A DNA stretch of 5,255 nt. Source: Planctomycetota bacterium (GTDB taxonomy: Bacteria > Planctomycetota > Planctomycetia > Pirellulales > Pirellulaceae). The notes under the pieces are model-generated. The model was not told the DNA's origin. It saw nothing but the letters and a program-made list of their open reading frames with translations, and did no database searches. Position numbers and translations under genes: made by a program. Every line of letters starts with the position of its first letter. The stretch's first letter is position 1. Positions 1 to 4,624 of the stretch are shown here, one piece after another. Where the stretch lies: assembly GCA_024274855.1 (NCBI GenBank), contig JAJSAJ010000535.1:1-5255 (forward strand), written 5' to 3'.

Positions 1-689
1 GTGCGCCGCGAGCCATGGCCGTATTGCACCCGTTGAAGATCGTGATCGAGAATTATCCGGAAGGGCAGGTCGAGCAGCTTGAGGCGATCAATAACCCAGA
101 GGACCCGTCGATGGGGACACGTTCAGTTCCGTTTTCCCGTGAACTGTACATCGAACAGGATGATTTTCGCGAAGATCCGCCACGTAAGTTCTTTCGGTTA
201 GCGCCCGGCAAAGAGGTGCGGTTGCGTTATGCATATATCATTAAGTGCGTCGACGTCGTCAAGGGCCAGGATGGTACCATCGTTGAATTGCGGTGTACGT
301 ATGATCCGGAGACCAAAAGTGGAGCGGGGAAGGCAACCCGCAAGGTGAAGGGGACGTTGCATTGGGTCTCGGCGGCACATGCCCACCGAGCTCCCGTGCG
401 TCTCTTTGATCGACTGTTCAAGGTGATTGATCCGAGTGACGTGGAGGACGGTGAGGACTGGCGGAATCACTTGAATCCGGATTCGCTTGAATTGCTGAGC
501 GATTGTTGCTTGGAGCCGGGATTGGCCGAAGCGGCTCCCGGGACGCACTACCAATTCGAACGGTTAGGATATTTCACGGTCGATACGGTCGATTCGAGAC
601 TTGGGAAGCCGGTCTTCAATCGGAGTGTGCCGCTGCGTGATTCGTGGGCGAAAATCGAACGGGCGGCAAAGTCGAAACCAAAATCGTGA
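1..689 (+). CDS. glnS: Glutaminyl-tRNA synthetase, C-terminal part (5' end outside window)
   Basis: GlnRS charges tRNA-Gln with glutamine in the cytoplasm. The reading frame is open from base 3, and the residues before the first ATG (APRA, then MAVLHPLKIVIENY) continue the family sequence. The ATG at 15 is therefore an internal methionine and the gene starts upstream of the window. About 229 residues are visible. They match the part of the roughly 550-residue enzyme after the Rossmann catalytic domain: the two anticodon-binding beta-barrels, with the conserved stretches VPFSRELYIEQDDFRED, GKEVRLRYAYIIKC, RKVKGTLHWVSAAHA, RLFDRLFKV, GYFTVD and KPVFNRSVPLRDSWAKIE. The catalytic HIGH and KMSKS motifs would lie upstream and cannot be checked. 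The short basic tail (AAKSKPKS) is unremarkable. The next gene is about 250 bp away, across an inserted element. Alternative: the related GluRS lacks this beta-barrel anticodon domain, so GlnRS is the secure call. Confidence 0.95.
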   Translation, partial: APRAMAVLHPLKIVIENYPEGQVEQLEAINNPEDPSMGTRSVPFSRELYIEQDDFREDPPRKFFRLAPGKEVRLRYAYIIKCVDVVKGQDGTIVELRCTYDPETKSGAGKATRKVKGTLHWVSAAHAHRAPVRLFDRLFKVIDPSDVEDGEDWRNHLNPDSLELLSDCCLEPGLAEAAPGTHYQFERLGYFTVDTVDSRLGKPVFNRSVPLRDSWAKIERAAKSKPKS

Positions 690-724
690 GCGAGTGGATG
701 GTGTTTGTGAAATGGCGCAGTATG

Positions 725-748
725 GGCCTTGATCGTAAGGTGGTCCAG
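725..748 (+). repeat. Left terminal inverted repeat of the 135-bp element
   Basis: This 24-bp arm starts with GGCCTTGATCGT and pairs with 836-859, with 21 of 24 positions complementary. The outer 12 bp are perfect. The three mismatches cluster in the middle (near 737-741), with GGTCCAG/CTGGACC pairing again at the inner edge. Confidence 0.75.
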
Positions 749-752
749 GTAG

Positions 753-773
753 GTCCCGCTTGCCGAGCGGGAC
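753..773 (+). other. Hairpin inside the 135-bp element
   Basis: GTCCCGCT (753-760) and AGCGGGAC (766-773) form a perfect 8-bp stem with the 5-nt loop TGCCG. No T-tract follows, so it is a poor intrinsic terminator candidate, though it lies 64 nt past the glnS stop. It may be part of the element's structure. My recollection is that this kind of hairpin recurs between planctomycete genes, but I cannot verify that here. Confidence 0.5.
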
Positions 774-835
774 ATGGTGTAATCCAGGACACTACAAGAG
801 GTTTGGAATTGCAGCCGGAACCTGTTTGCCCGCTG

Positions 836-859
836 CTGGACCGGCTAACGATCAAGGCC
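836..859 (-). repeat. Right terminal inverted repeat of the 135-bp element
   Basis: This is the inverted partner of 725-748. It ends in ACGATCAAGGCC and is followed directly by the second copy of the 9-bp repeat CGCAGTATG (860-868). Confidence 0.75.
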
Positions 860-925
860 CGCAGTATGCCAATGGTCTGGACTAGCCTCGGGGGCCGTCC
901 GCCTGTTGTGCCGGGGTGTTTCAAC

Positions 926-931
926 GGAGGG
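926..931 (+). promoter_or_regulatory. Ribosome binding site deciding the kinase start
   Basis: GGAGGG ends 8 nt before the ATG at 940, which is ideal spacing. An in-frame ATG at 916 lies upstream of this Shine-Dalgarno sequence and would add eight residues (MFQRRVLI) not expected in the family, so 940 is preferred. Confidence 0.75.
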
Positions 932-939
932 TGCTGATC

Positions 940-1842
940 ATGCCGCTACTTGTCGTTGGTTCCGTTGCGTTGGACAGTGTTGAGACACCCGATCAACAAC
1001 GCGATCGGGTCTTGGGTGGATCCGCTGTCTATTTCTCGTACGCGGCCAGTTACTTCACTTCCGTGCGACTTGTCGGTGCGGTCGGAGAGGATTGGCCCGA
1101 AGAACATACCCGCCTGCTAGCTGGACGCAAGATCGACACGGCCGGCCTGAAGGTGATGCCCGGCGAGAAAACTTTCTATTGGAAGGGTAAATACCTGGAC
1201 GATATGAATGAGCGCGAAACGCTCGAGATTCAACTGAATGCCTATCAACAGTATCAGCCGGAATTGTCCGACGACTTTCGGCGTTGTCCGTTCCTGTTCC
1301 TTGCCAATGGCTCCCCCAGTTTACAGCTGCACGTGCTAGACCAAATGATCGGCCCGCGTTTGGTCGTGGCTGATACCATGGACCTCTGGATTCGCGAAGA
1401 ACAGGATGATCTGAAGAAGTTGTTGGAGCGGATTGACGGCTTGGTGCTGAATGACAGCGAGGCCAAGTTGTTGACCGAAACGAACAACCTGGTTCTGGCC
1501 GGCCAGCGAGTGTTGGAACTGGGGCCACGTTTTGTTGTGATCAAAAAGGGAGAACATGGAGCCATGTTTTTCTCCAAGCATGAAATCTACGTGTTGCCCG
1601 CCTTTCCGACTCAAGACGTTGTCGATCCGACCGGCGCGGGCGACAGCTTTGCCGGCGGCATGATGGGTTACCTGGCTGAACAGGGAAATTTCGAGCCCAA
1701 GACATTGAAAGAGGCGATGGCGTTCGGGATTCTGGTTGCCAGTTTTACGGTTGAGGATTTCAGTTTGGATCGGCTTGAGCAGATCACACGCGACGATATT
1801 GAGCTGCGATTAAATGCCTACCGGAAGATGTTGCAGTTTTGA
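940..1842 (+). CDS. PfkB-family carbohydrate/nucleoside kinase
   Basis: This is a cytoplasmic kinase of the ribokinase/PfkB fold that transfers phosphate from ATP to a hydroxymethyl group of a sugar or nucleoside. The 300-residue length is typical. It opens with the beta strand LLVVGSVALDSV, where D12 is the usual substrate-contacting aspartate. The GG pair at 26-27 sits in the first family signature (VLGGSAVYFSYAA). Further on are NDSEAK (171-176), the strand VVIKKGEHGA (199-208), and signature 2, DPTGAGDSFAGG (229-240), with the anion hole GAGD and catalytic base D235. All catalytic landmarks are present, so it should be active. The substrate cannot be read from sequence: ribokinase, adenosine kinase and fructokinase all share these motifs. 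The neighbours (glnS, thpR) give no pathway clue. It seems to be transcribed alone, since gaps of about 250 and 195 bp flank it and a hairpin follows the stop. Confidence 0.92.
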   Translation: MPLLVVGSVALDSVETPDQQRDRVLGGSAVYFSYAASYFTSVRLVGAVGEDWPEEHTRLLAGRKIDTAGLKVMPGEKTFYWKGKYLDDMNERETLEIQLNAYQQYQPELSDDFRRCPFLFLANGSPSLQLHVLDQMIGPRLVVADTMDLWIREEQDDLKKLLERIDGLVLNDSEAKLLTETNNLVLAGQRVLELGPRFVVIKKGEHGAMFFSKHEIYVLPAFPTQDVVDPTGAGDSFAGGMMGYLAEQGNFEPKTLKEAMAFGILVASFTVEDFSLDRLEQITRDDIELRLNAYRKMLQF

Positions 1843-1904
1843 ACACGCGATATCGGGCCCGTTCCTTTCGGCCGCTTGTGGACGGAAGGAACTCGTGTTT
1901 GTCT
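1842..1904 (+). terminator. Possible terminator after the PfkB-type kinase
   Basis: GTTCCTTTCG (1861-1870) pairs with CGGAAGGAAC (1883-1892) in a 10-bp stem containing one T-G wobble and a 12-nt loop, followed by the T-rich stretch TCGTGTTTGTCT. An outer pair, AACACG (1842-1847) with CGTGTT (1894-1899), could extend the fold from the stop codon. The T-tract is interrupted, so efficiency is uncertain. Confidence 0.5.
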
Positions 1905-1970
1905 CGATCACTCCCCGCTGTGGACTAGACATAGGAAGAGACGCTCCCACCGTGTCGAGATGAAGGTTGC

Positions 1971-1979
1971 TGTTATGAT
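1971..1979 (+). promoter_or_regulatory. Extended -10 promoter candidate for thpR
   Basis: TGTTATGAT matches the extended -10 form TGnTATAAT with one mismatch and lies about 58 nt before the thpR start. No convincing -35 hexamer sits 16-18 bp upstream, which is tolerated by extended -10 promoters. This is based on the E. coli sigma-70 consensus. Whether it applies in this organism is inference. Confidence 0.35.
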
Positions 1980-2037
1980 CTGCTGATGACGAGGTGTTTT
2001 CCCGTGAGTTTTCTTTTTACAATTTGAGTGCAACAAC

Positions 2038-2619
2038 ATGGCCGGAACACGTACGTTCATTGCAGTTGACGTACCTGGAGCCGTCCGCAAGCGTGCGGCG
2101 GATCTAGTCGAGCGTCTGCGCGCGGGTGATGTGAAGGTGAACTGGGTGGTTCCGACCAATATGCACCTGACGCTGAAGTTTCTTGGAGACCTGGGCGACT
2201 CGAAACTGGTCGACGTCTGCCGAGCCGTGAGTGACGCGGTGGCTCCGTTTTCGCCGTGGGAATTGTTGTGCCAGGGAGCGGGTGCGTTTCCCGATGCGAC
2301 GCGTCCAAGAACTGTCTGGATTGGTGTTCGTGACGGTAGTGATCCGTTGGTGGCGCTGCATGCGGCCATTGACGAAGGCTTGGCCAAGCTAGGGTTTTCG
2401 AAGGAACGTCGACGCTTTCAGCCTCACTTGACTATCGGACGGGTTCGTGGAAGTGGCGCGAATCAACTTGAGCTTGGCAAGGCCATCGTGAGCCATGTTG
2501 ATTTTCCCGTGGGACGCGTTTCAGTGAACGAGGTGCTTGTATTTGGAAGCCAGTTGAGCCGGCGTGGGCCGAGCTACGAGATCCTTGCTCGGGCTCCGTT
2601 GGGAAAGCGAGGCAGTTAG
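2038..2619 (+). CDS. thpR: RNA 2',3'-cyclic phosphodiesterase (2H phosphoesterase, LigT family)
   Basis: ThpR (LigT) opens 2',3'-cyclic phosphate ends of RNA. Related enzymes were first known for reversible 2'-5' joining of tRNA halves in vitro. The 193-residue protein carries both family tetrapeptides: HLTL at 43-46 (in NMHLTLKFLGDLGD) and HLTI at 130-133 (in FQPHLTIGRVR). The catalytic histidines are H43 and H130. The opening TRTFIAVDVP and the central RPRTVWIGV are also typical. Length fits the family (about 175-195). The ATG at 2038 is the only usable start: upstream in frame there is a TGA at 2005-2007 and no ATG, GTG or TTG between. Its Shine-Dalgarno is weak (only GAG at 2026-2028), so translation may be modest. 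It stands upstream of recA, as ligT does in the cinA-ligT-recA groups of other bacteria, but 816 bp away and without cinA here. Confidence 0.92.
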   Translation: MAGTRTFIAVDVPGAVRKRAADLVERLRAGDVKVNWVVPTNMHLTLKFLGDLGDSKLVDVCRAVSDAVAPFSPWELLCQGAGAFPDATRPRTVWIGVRDGSDPLVALHAAIDEGLAKLGFSKERRRFQPHLTIGRVRGSGANQLELGKAIVSHVDFPVGRVSVNEVLVFGSQLSRRGPSYEILARAPLGKRGS

Positions 2620-2781
2620 CAGTTCCGTTGCAAGAGGCTGCCGCGGAGCGAGTCGGAATGCCTGGCTGCGTAACGTGACTGGGTTACACTTTAGCCAAAT
2701 GGAGAACGCGCGTTGGTCGAAGGCCCCCCCATGGGTGAATAAGGCTCTCGAGCTAAAAAGCATGTGATGAAAACCCCCTAT

Positions 2782-2822
2782 CCGCTCGCTCCCCGCCGCC
2801 TTTGGCGGCGGGGAGCGAGCGG
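2782..2822. repeat. Perfect 19-bp GC-rich hairpin (REP-like)
   Basis: The arm at 2782-2800 (CCGCTCGCTCCCCGCCGCC) is exactly complementary to 2804-2822, leaving only the 3-nt loop TTT. This is far more stable than an ordinary terminator and has no T-tract on the + strand. On the - strand the exit side reads a few G residues and then TTTT, which is also not typical. It starts 162 nt after the thpR stop. A REP-type palindromic repeat or a transcript-end barrier is the likeliest role. Confidence 0.65.
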
Positions 2823-2824
2823 CC

Positions 2825-2843
2825 GTCGGCATGACATGCCGGC
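2825..2843. other. Small palindromic hairpin
   Basis: CGGCATG (2827-2833) and CATGCCG (2835-2841) are perfect inverted repeats about a single A. They are extendable by a T-G wobble and a G-C pair to 2825-2843. It follows the 19-bp hairpin after only 2 nt, so the two form a tandem structural block. Confidence 0.5.
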
Positions 2844-2852
2844 CTTAGCTCA

Positions 2853-2893
2853 ATCGACTCGCTCACCAACGGCACAAGGCCGTTGGGGTCGAT
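2853..2893. other. Two-part hairpin with a bulge
   Basis: CCAACGGC (2866-2873) pairs perfectly with GCCGTTGG (2879-2886) around the loop ACAAG. An outer stem, ATCGAC (2853-2858) with GTCGAT (2888-2893), encloses it with an asymmetric bulge (7 nt against 1 nt). An A7 run begins at 2900. Function unknown: it could be the third stem of a repeat block or part of a structured RNA. Confidence 0.45.
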
Positions 2894-2972
2894 CAGCCGA
2901 AAAAAACAGCAGCGAAATACAAATCCAACCGCAGACGGCTAAACAGTTACGTGACTGGAGGTCTGGCGTTTT

Positions 2973-3107
2973 GTAGCCGTTCACGCCGCTGGGGTCTGAC
3001 GCAATTTTCGGCGGAGCAAGCGTTTCTTTACGCGAACGCATTTTGTCGCCGAAAATGGGGCTGCCCCTTGAAAGCGAACCGGCGGCCTACAATCCGTGAA
3101 CGGTTAC
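2973..3107. repeat. Nested 135-nt foldback element with 13-bp ends
   Basis: GTAGCCGTTCACG (2973-2985) pairs with CGTGAACGGTTAC (3095-3107), all 13 positions if one G-T wobble is allowed. Inside, in nested order, are CCGC (2986-2989) with GCGG (3082-3085), GGGG (2991-2994) with CCCC (3064-3067), ATTTTCGGCG (3004-3013) with a perfect CGCCGAAAAT (3047-3056), and GCGTT (3020-3024) with AACGC (3035-3039). The whole segment can therefore fold as one long irregular hairpin. GTTTT occurs directly outside both ends (2968-2972 and 3108-3112) and may be a 5-bp target duplication, but it is too simple to be decisive. Foldback MITE, intergenic repeat family or structured RNA are all possible. No protein is encoded. 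Confidence 0.55.
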
Positions 3108-3124
3108 GTTTTTCGCAACATGCA

Positions 3125-3166
3125 GCGACCGAGTGGGCGGGCAATCGAGCATGGATCGGTCGCCCG
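3125..3166. other. Hairpin with competing pairing
   Basis: GCGACCGA (3125-3132) pairs perfectly with TCGGTCGC (3156-3163) over a 23-nt loop. The loop-side GGGCG (3135-3139) could instead pair with CGCCC (3161-3165), so the two folds exclude each other. It lies about 270 nt before recA and upstream of its likely promoter, so it is probably not in the recA mRNA leader. Confidence 0.35.
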
Positions 3167-3314
3167 TATTTCGTCGCCGCTCTGCCACTTTGTCCGTTTC
3201 ATGGTGCGTTGATGCGTATCGTCGTCGACCAAAATCCGACTTTTTTTCAAAAAACATCGGCCGTGTGACCAGATGTGTCCATCGAATCGCGATCTTTCCT
3301 TATAGACAACGGCA

Positions 3315-3341
3315 TTGCTTTGGCTCGGATGATTGTGTAAT
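3315..3341 (+). promoter_or_regulatory. Candidate recA promoter
   Basis: TGTAAT (3336-3341) matches five of six positions of the -10 consensus. TTGCTT (3315-3320) could serve as -35 with a short 15-bp spacer. TAGACA (3303-3308) is an alternative -35-like hexamer but is too far upstream (27 bp). Transcription would start near 3348, inside the dyad described next, leaving a leader of nearly 90 nt. Weak but positionally sensible. Confidence 0.3.
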
Positions 3342-3342
3342 G

Positions 3343-3358
3343 TGTACGCATGTACATG
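3343..3358. promoter_or_regulatory. Dyad upstream of recA, possible LexA/SOS operator
   Basis: TGTAC-GCAT-GTACA (3343-3356) is a perfect 5-bp inverted repeat with a 4-nt spacer. A second perfect palindrome, CATGTACATG (3349-3358), overlaps it. The GTAC-N4-GTAC core matches the central part of the GTAC-type LexA box described for cyanobacteria and resembles the GAAC-N4-GTTC form of Gram-positive bacteria. Its outermost bases do not fit the cyanobacterial consensus. It lies just after the candidate -10, an effective place for a repressor. That LexA binds here is inference. Confidence 0.4.
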
Positions 3359-3360
3359 TC

Positions 3361-3386
3361 CCTGGCTTGGTTGCCAGGATCCCTGG
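3361..3386 (+). promoter_or_regulatory. Mutually exclusive hairpins in the recA leader
   Basis: CCTGGC (3361-3366) pairs with GCCAGG (3373-3378), loop TTGGTT. The same CCAGG (3374-3378) can instead pair with CCTGG (3382-3386), loop ATC. Both lie within the presumed 5' leader, 50-75 nt before the start codon. They may be a chance feature of a CCTGG-rich stretch. Neither fold covers the ribosome site. Confidence 0.25.
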
Positions 3387-3421
3387 GCTGTTGGCTTGCC
3401 GTCTGGTCCCGTATTTTTCAT

Positions 3422-3429
3422 AAAGGAAG
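3422..3429 (+). promoter_or_regulatory. recA ribosome binding site
   Basis: AAAGGAAG ends 6 nt before the ATG at 3436. The second in-frame ATG (3469) has no comparable purine-rich site upstream, so 3436 is the better start. Confidence 0.65.
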
Positions 3430-3435
3430 TGTGCG

Positions 3436-4596
3436 ATGGTTACCACTACTCAACAAACGAGCGATCACATGGCGAAGAAGAGCAAGACGGGGAAATCGAG
3501 TAAGGCCGTGTCGAGTAAGGCAGCGGCCGGCAAGAACGCGAAATCGGTGCGGACGCCGACTGACGAGTTGATGAGTCGTGATCCCAACCTAAAGACGGCC
3601 ATGCAGCAGATTGAAAAGCAGTTTGGTCAGGGATCGATCATGGCGCTTGGGGGTGGAGGTCGCCCGCGTATCGCGGGGATTCCGACGGGCAGTTTGTCAT
3701 TGGACATTGCTTTGGGGGGGCAGGGAGTCCCGCGAGGTCGCGTGATTGAGGTGTTTGGTCCTGAGTCGAGCGGCAAAACAACGTTGGCGCTTCACGTTGC
3801 GGCACAGGCTCAGAAGCTGGGCGGCATTGCCGCAATTATCGATGCCGAGCATGCGTTTGATCCCACATGGGGCCGAAAGCTAGGTGTTGAGTTGGACACG
3901 CTGCTAGTCAGCCAGCCGACTTCGGGTGAGGAAGCGATGCAGATAACCGAGATGCTGATCAAGTCGAATGCCGTTGACGTCGTCATTATCGACTCGGTTG
4001 CCGCTCTAGTTCCGAAGCAGGAGCTTGAAGGCGAGATTGGCGATTCCCATGTGGGGTTACAGGCCCGTTTGATGAGCCAATCGATGCGTAAGCTGACTGG
4101 TGCGATTGCCAAGAGCAAGACATCAGTGATCTTCATTAACCAGATTCGTGAGAAGATTGGTGTGATGTTCGGCAGTCCCGAGACGACGCCCGGCGGGCGC
4201 GCCTTGAAGTTCTACAGTTCATGCCGAATCGACGTGCGTCGCATTGGGCAGCTGAAGGACGGCGATCAAGTTGTTGGCCAGCGTGTGCGGTGCAAGATTG
4301 TCAAGAATAAAGTTGCTCCGCCATTTCGCATTGCCGAGTTCGATATGATGCACACGCACGGGATCAGCTATGAGGGCGACATCCTCGACTTGGGCGTTTT
4401 GCATGGAATTGTCAAGCGGAGCGGGTCGTGGTTCAAGTACGGCGATGCGTATCTCGGTCAAGGCAAGGAAAAGGCCCGAGCGTTTCTTACCGAGAACCCC
4501 GACATAACCTTGGAGATTCGTGGCAAGGTTCTTGATGCGGGCGGCTACGGTATTGAGCCTCCGGAATCCGGCGTGGACGATGCGAAGGCGGACTGA
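3436..4596 (+). CDS. recA: RecA recombinase with N-terminal extension
   Basis: RecA forms ATP-dependent filaments on single-stranded DNA, drives homologous strand exchange, and stimulates LexA self-cleavage in the SOS response. The 386-residue protein has every core landmark, offset by 42 from E. coli numbering: Walker A GPESSGKT (108-115, K114), catalytic E138 in DAEHAFD, Walker B VVIIDS (182-187, D186), the ATP-sensing Q236 in FINQIRE, DNA-binding loop L2 around GVMFGSPETTPGG (242-254), the subunit-interface stretch ALKFYSSCR (256-264), and K290/K292 in KIVKNK. The first 42 or so residues are extra: rich in Lys, Ser and Ala, probably disordered, with a possible role in DNA or partner binding. 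The C-terminal tail is short and only mildly acidic (PPESGVDDAKAD). A start at 3469 would shorten the extension by 11 residues but has a poorer ribosome site. A serine protease gene follows after 28 nt without a visible terminator. Confidence 0.98.
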   Translation: MVTTTQQTSDHMAKKSKTGKSSKAVSSKAAAGKNAKSVRTPTDELMSRDPNLKTAMQQIEKQFGQGSIMALGGGGRPRIAGIPTGSLSLDIALGGQGVPRGRVIEVFGPESSGKTTLALHVAAQAQKLGGIAAIIDAEHAFDPTWGRKLGVELDTLLVSQPTSGEEAMQITEMLIKSNAVDVVIIDSVAALVPKQELEGEIGDSHVGLQARLMSQSMRKLTGAIAKSKTSVIFINQIREKIGVMFGSPETTPGGRALKFYSSCRIDVRRIGQLKDGDQVVGQRVRCKIVKNKVAPPFRIAEFDMMHTHGISYEGDILDLGVLHGIVKRSGSWFKYGDAYLGQGKEKARAFLTENPDITLEIRGKVLDAGGYGIEPPESGVDDAKAD

Positions 4597-4610
4597 GTAT
4601 TGTGCGATGT

Positions 4611-4615
4611 GGGAG
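4611..4615 (+). promoter_or_regulatory. Ribosome binding site choosing the protease start
   Basis: GGGAG lies 9 nt before the ATG at 4625. The earlier in-frame ATG at 4607 has no purine-rich site in front of it, only the recA stop region, so 4625 is preferred. Confidence 0.5.
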
Positions 4616-4624
4616 CGGTTATTG

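Larger units (their letters stand above)
716..868. mobile_element. MITE-like element: 135 bp with 24-bp TIRs and 9-bp target duplication
   Basis: The direct repeat CGCAGTATG occurs at 716-724 and again at 860-868. Exactly between the copies, the sequence begins GGCCTTGATCGT (725-736) and ends with its perfect complement ACGATCAAGGCC (848-859). The inverted repeats extend inward to 725-748 and 836-859, with 21 of 24 positions pairing (the inner part is GGTCCAG against CTGGACC). Inverted ends abutting an exact short direct repeat are what transposition of a small non-autonomous element leaves behind. The 135-bp body has no coding capacity and carries an internal hairpin at 753-773. No parent transposase is in the window. 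A 9-bp duplication occurs in several IS families, so I do not assign one. It lies between glnS and the kinase gene and disrupts neither. Confidence 0.75.
2620..3435. other. Long structured intergenic region between thpR and recA
   Basis: These 816 bp contain no convincing gene. The short open frames in them run through inverted repeats, lack good ribosome sites and resemble no family. In order the region holds a plain stretch (2620-2780), a 19-bp hairpin (2782-2822), two further hairpins (2825-2843 and 2853-2893), a nested 135-nt foldback (2973-3107), a hairpin with an alternative pairing (3125-3166), a T7-C-A6 tract (3241-3254), and then the recA promoter/operator and leader (3315-3435). A small RNA gene within it cannot be excluded, but I recognise none. 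Confidence 0.7.

Noticed and set aside
644..937. 97-codon + strand open frame across the 135-bp element
   Set aside because: It begins inside glnS in another frame, runs through both terminal repeats and ends at the kinase start. No protein signal.
1055..1528. 157-codon open frame on the - strand inside the kinase gene
   Set aside because: It lies wholly antisense to a gene with clear PfkB motifs, and its translation is Arg/Ser/Pro-rich with no recognisable domain.
1908..2387. 159-codon open frame on the - strand across the thpR start
   Set aside because: It is antisense to thpR, has low-complexity composition and no family resemblance.
2764..2976. 70-codon + strand open frame between thpR and recA
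   Set aside because: It is translated straight through the 19-bp hairpin and its neighbours, has no good ribosome site, and gives Arg-rich sequence produced by the inverted repeats.
3221..3254. Possible intrinsic terminator: GTCG/CGAC stem followed by T7
   Set aside because: The stem is only 4 bp, and the T-run is mirrored by A6 after a single C. It looks more like an AT-rich tract upstream of the promoter.
2951..3423. Two overlapping + strand open frames of about 100 codons upstream of recA (2951-3268, 3133-3423)
   Set aside because: They cross the foldback element and the recA promoter region, lack Shine-Dalgarno sites and resemble no protein family.
4607..4624. Earlier start codon for the protease (ATG at 4607)
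   Set aside because: No ribosome site precedes it, while GGGAG at 4611-4615 is well placed for the ATG at 4625. It cannot be fully excluded if translation is coupled to recA.
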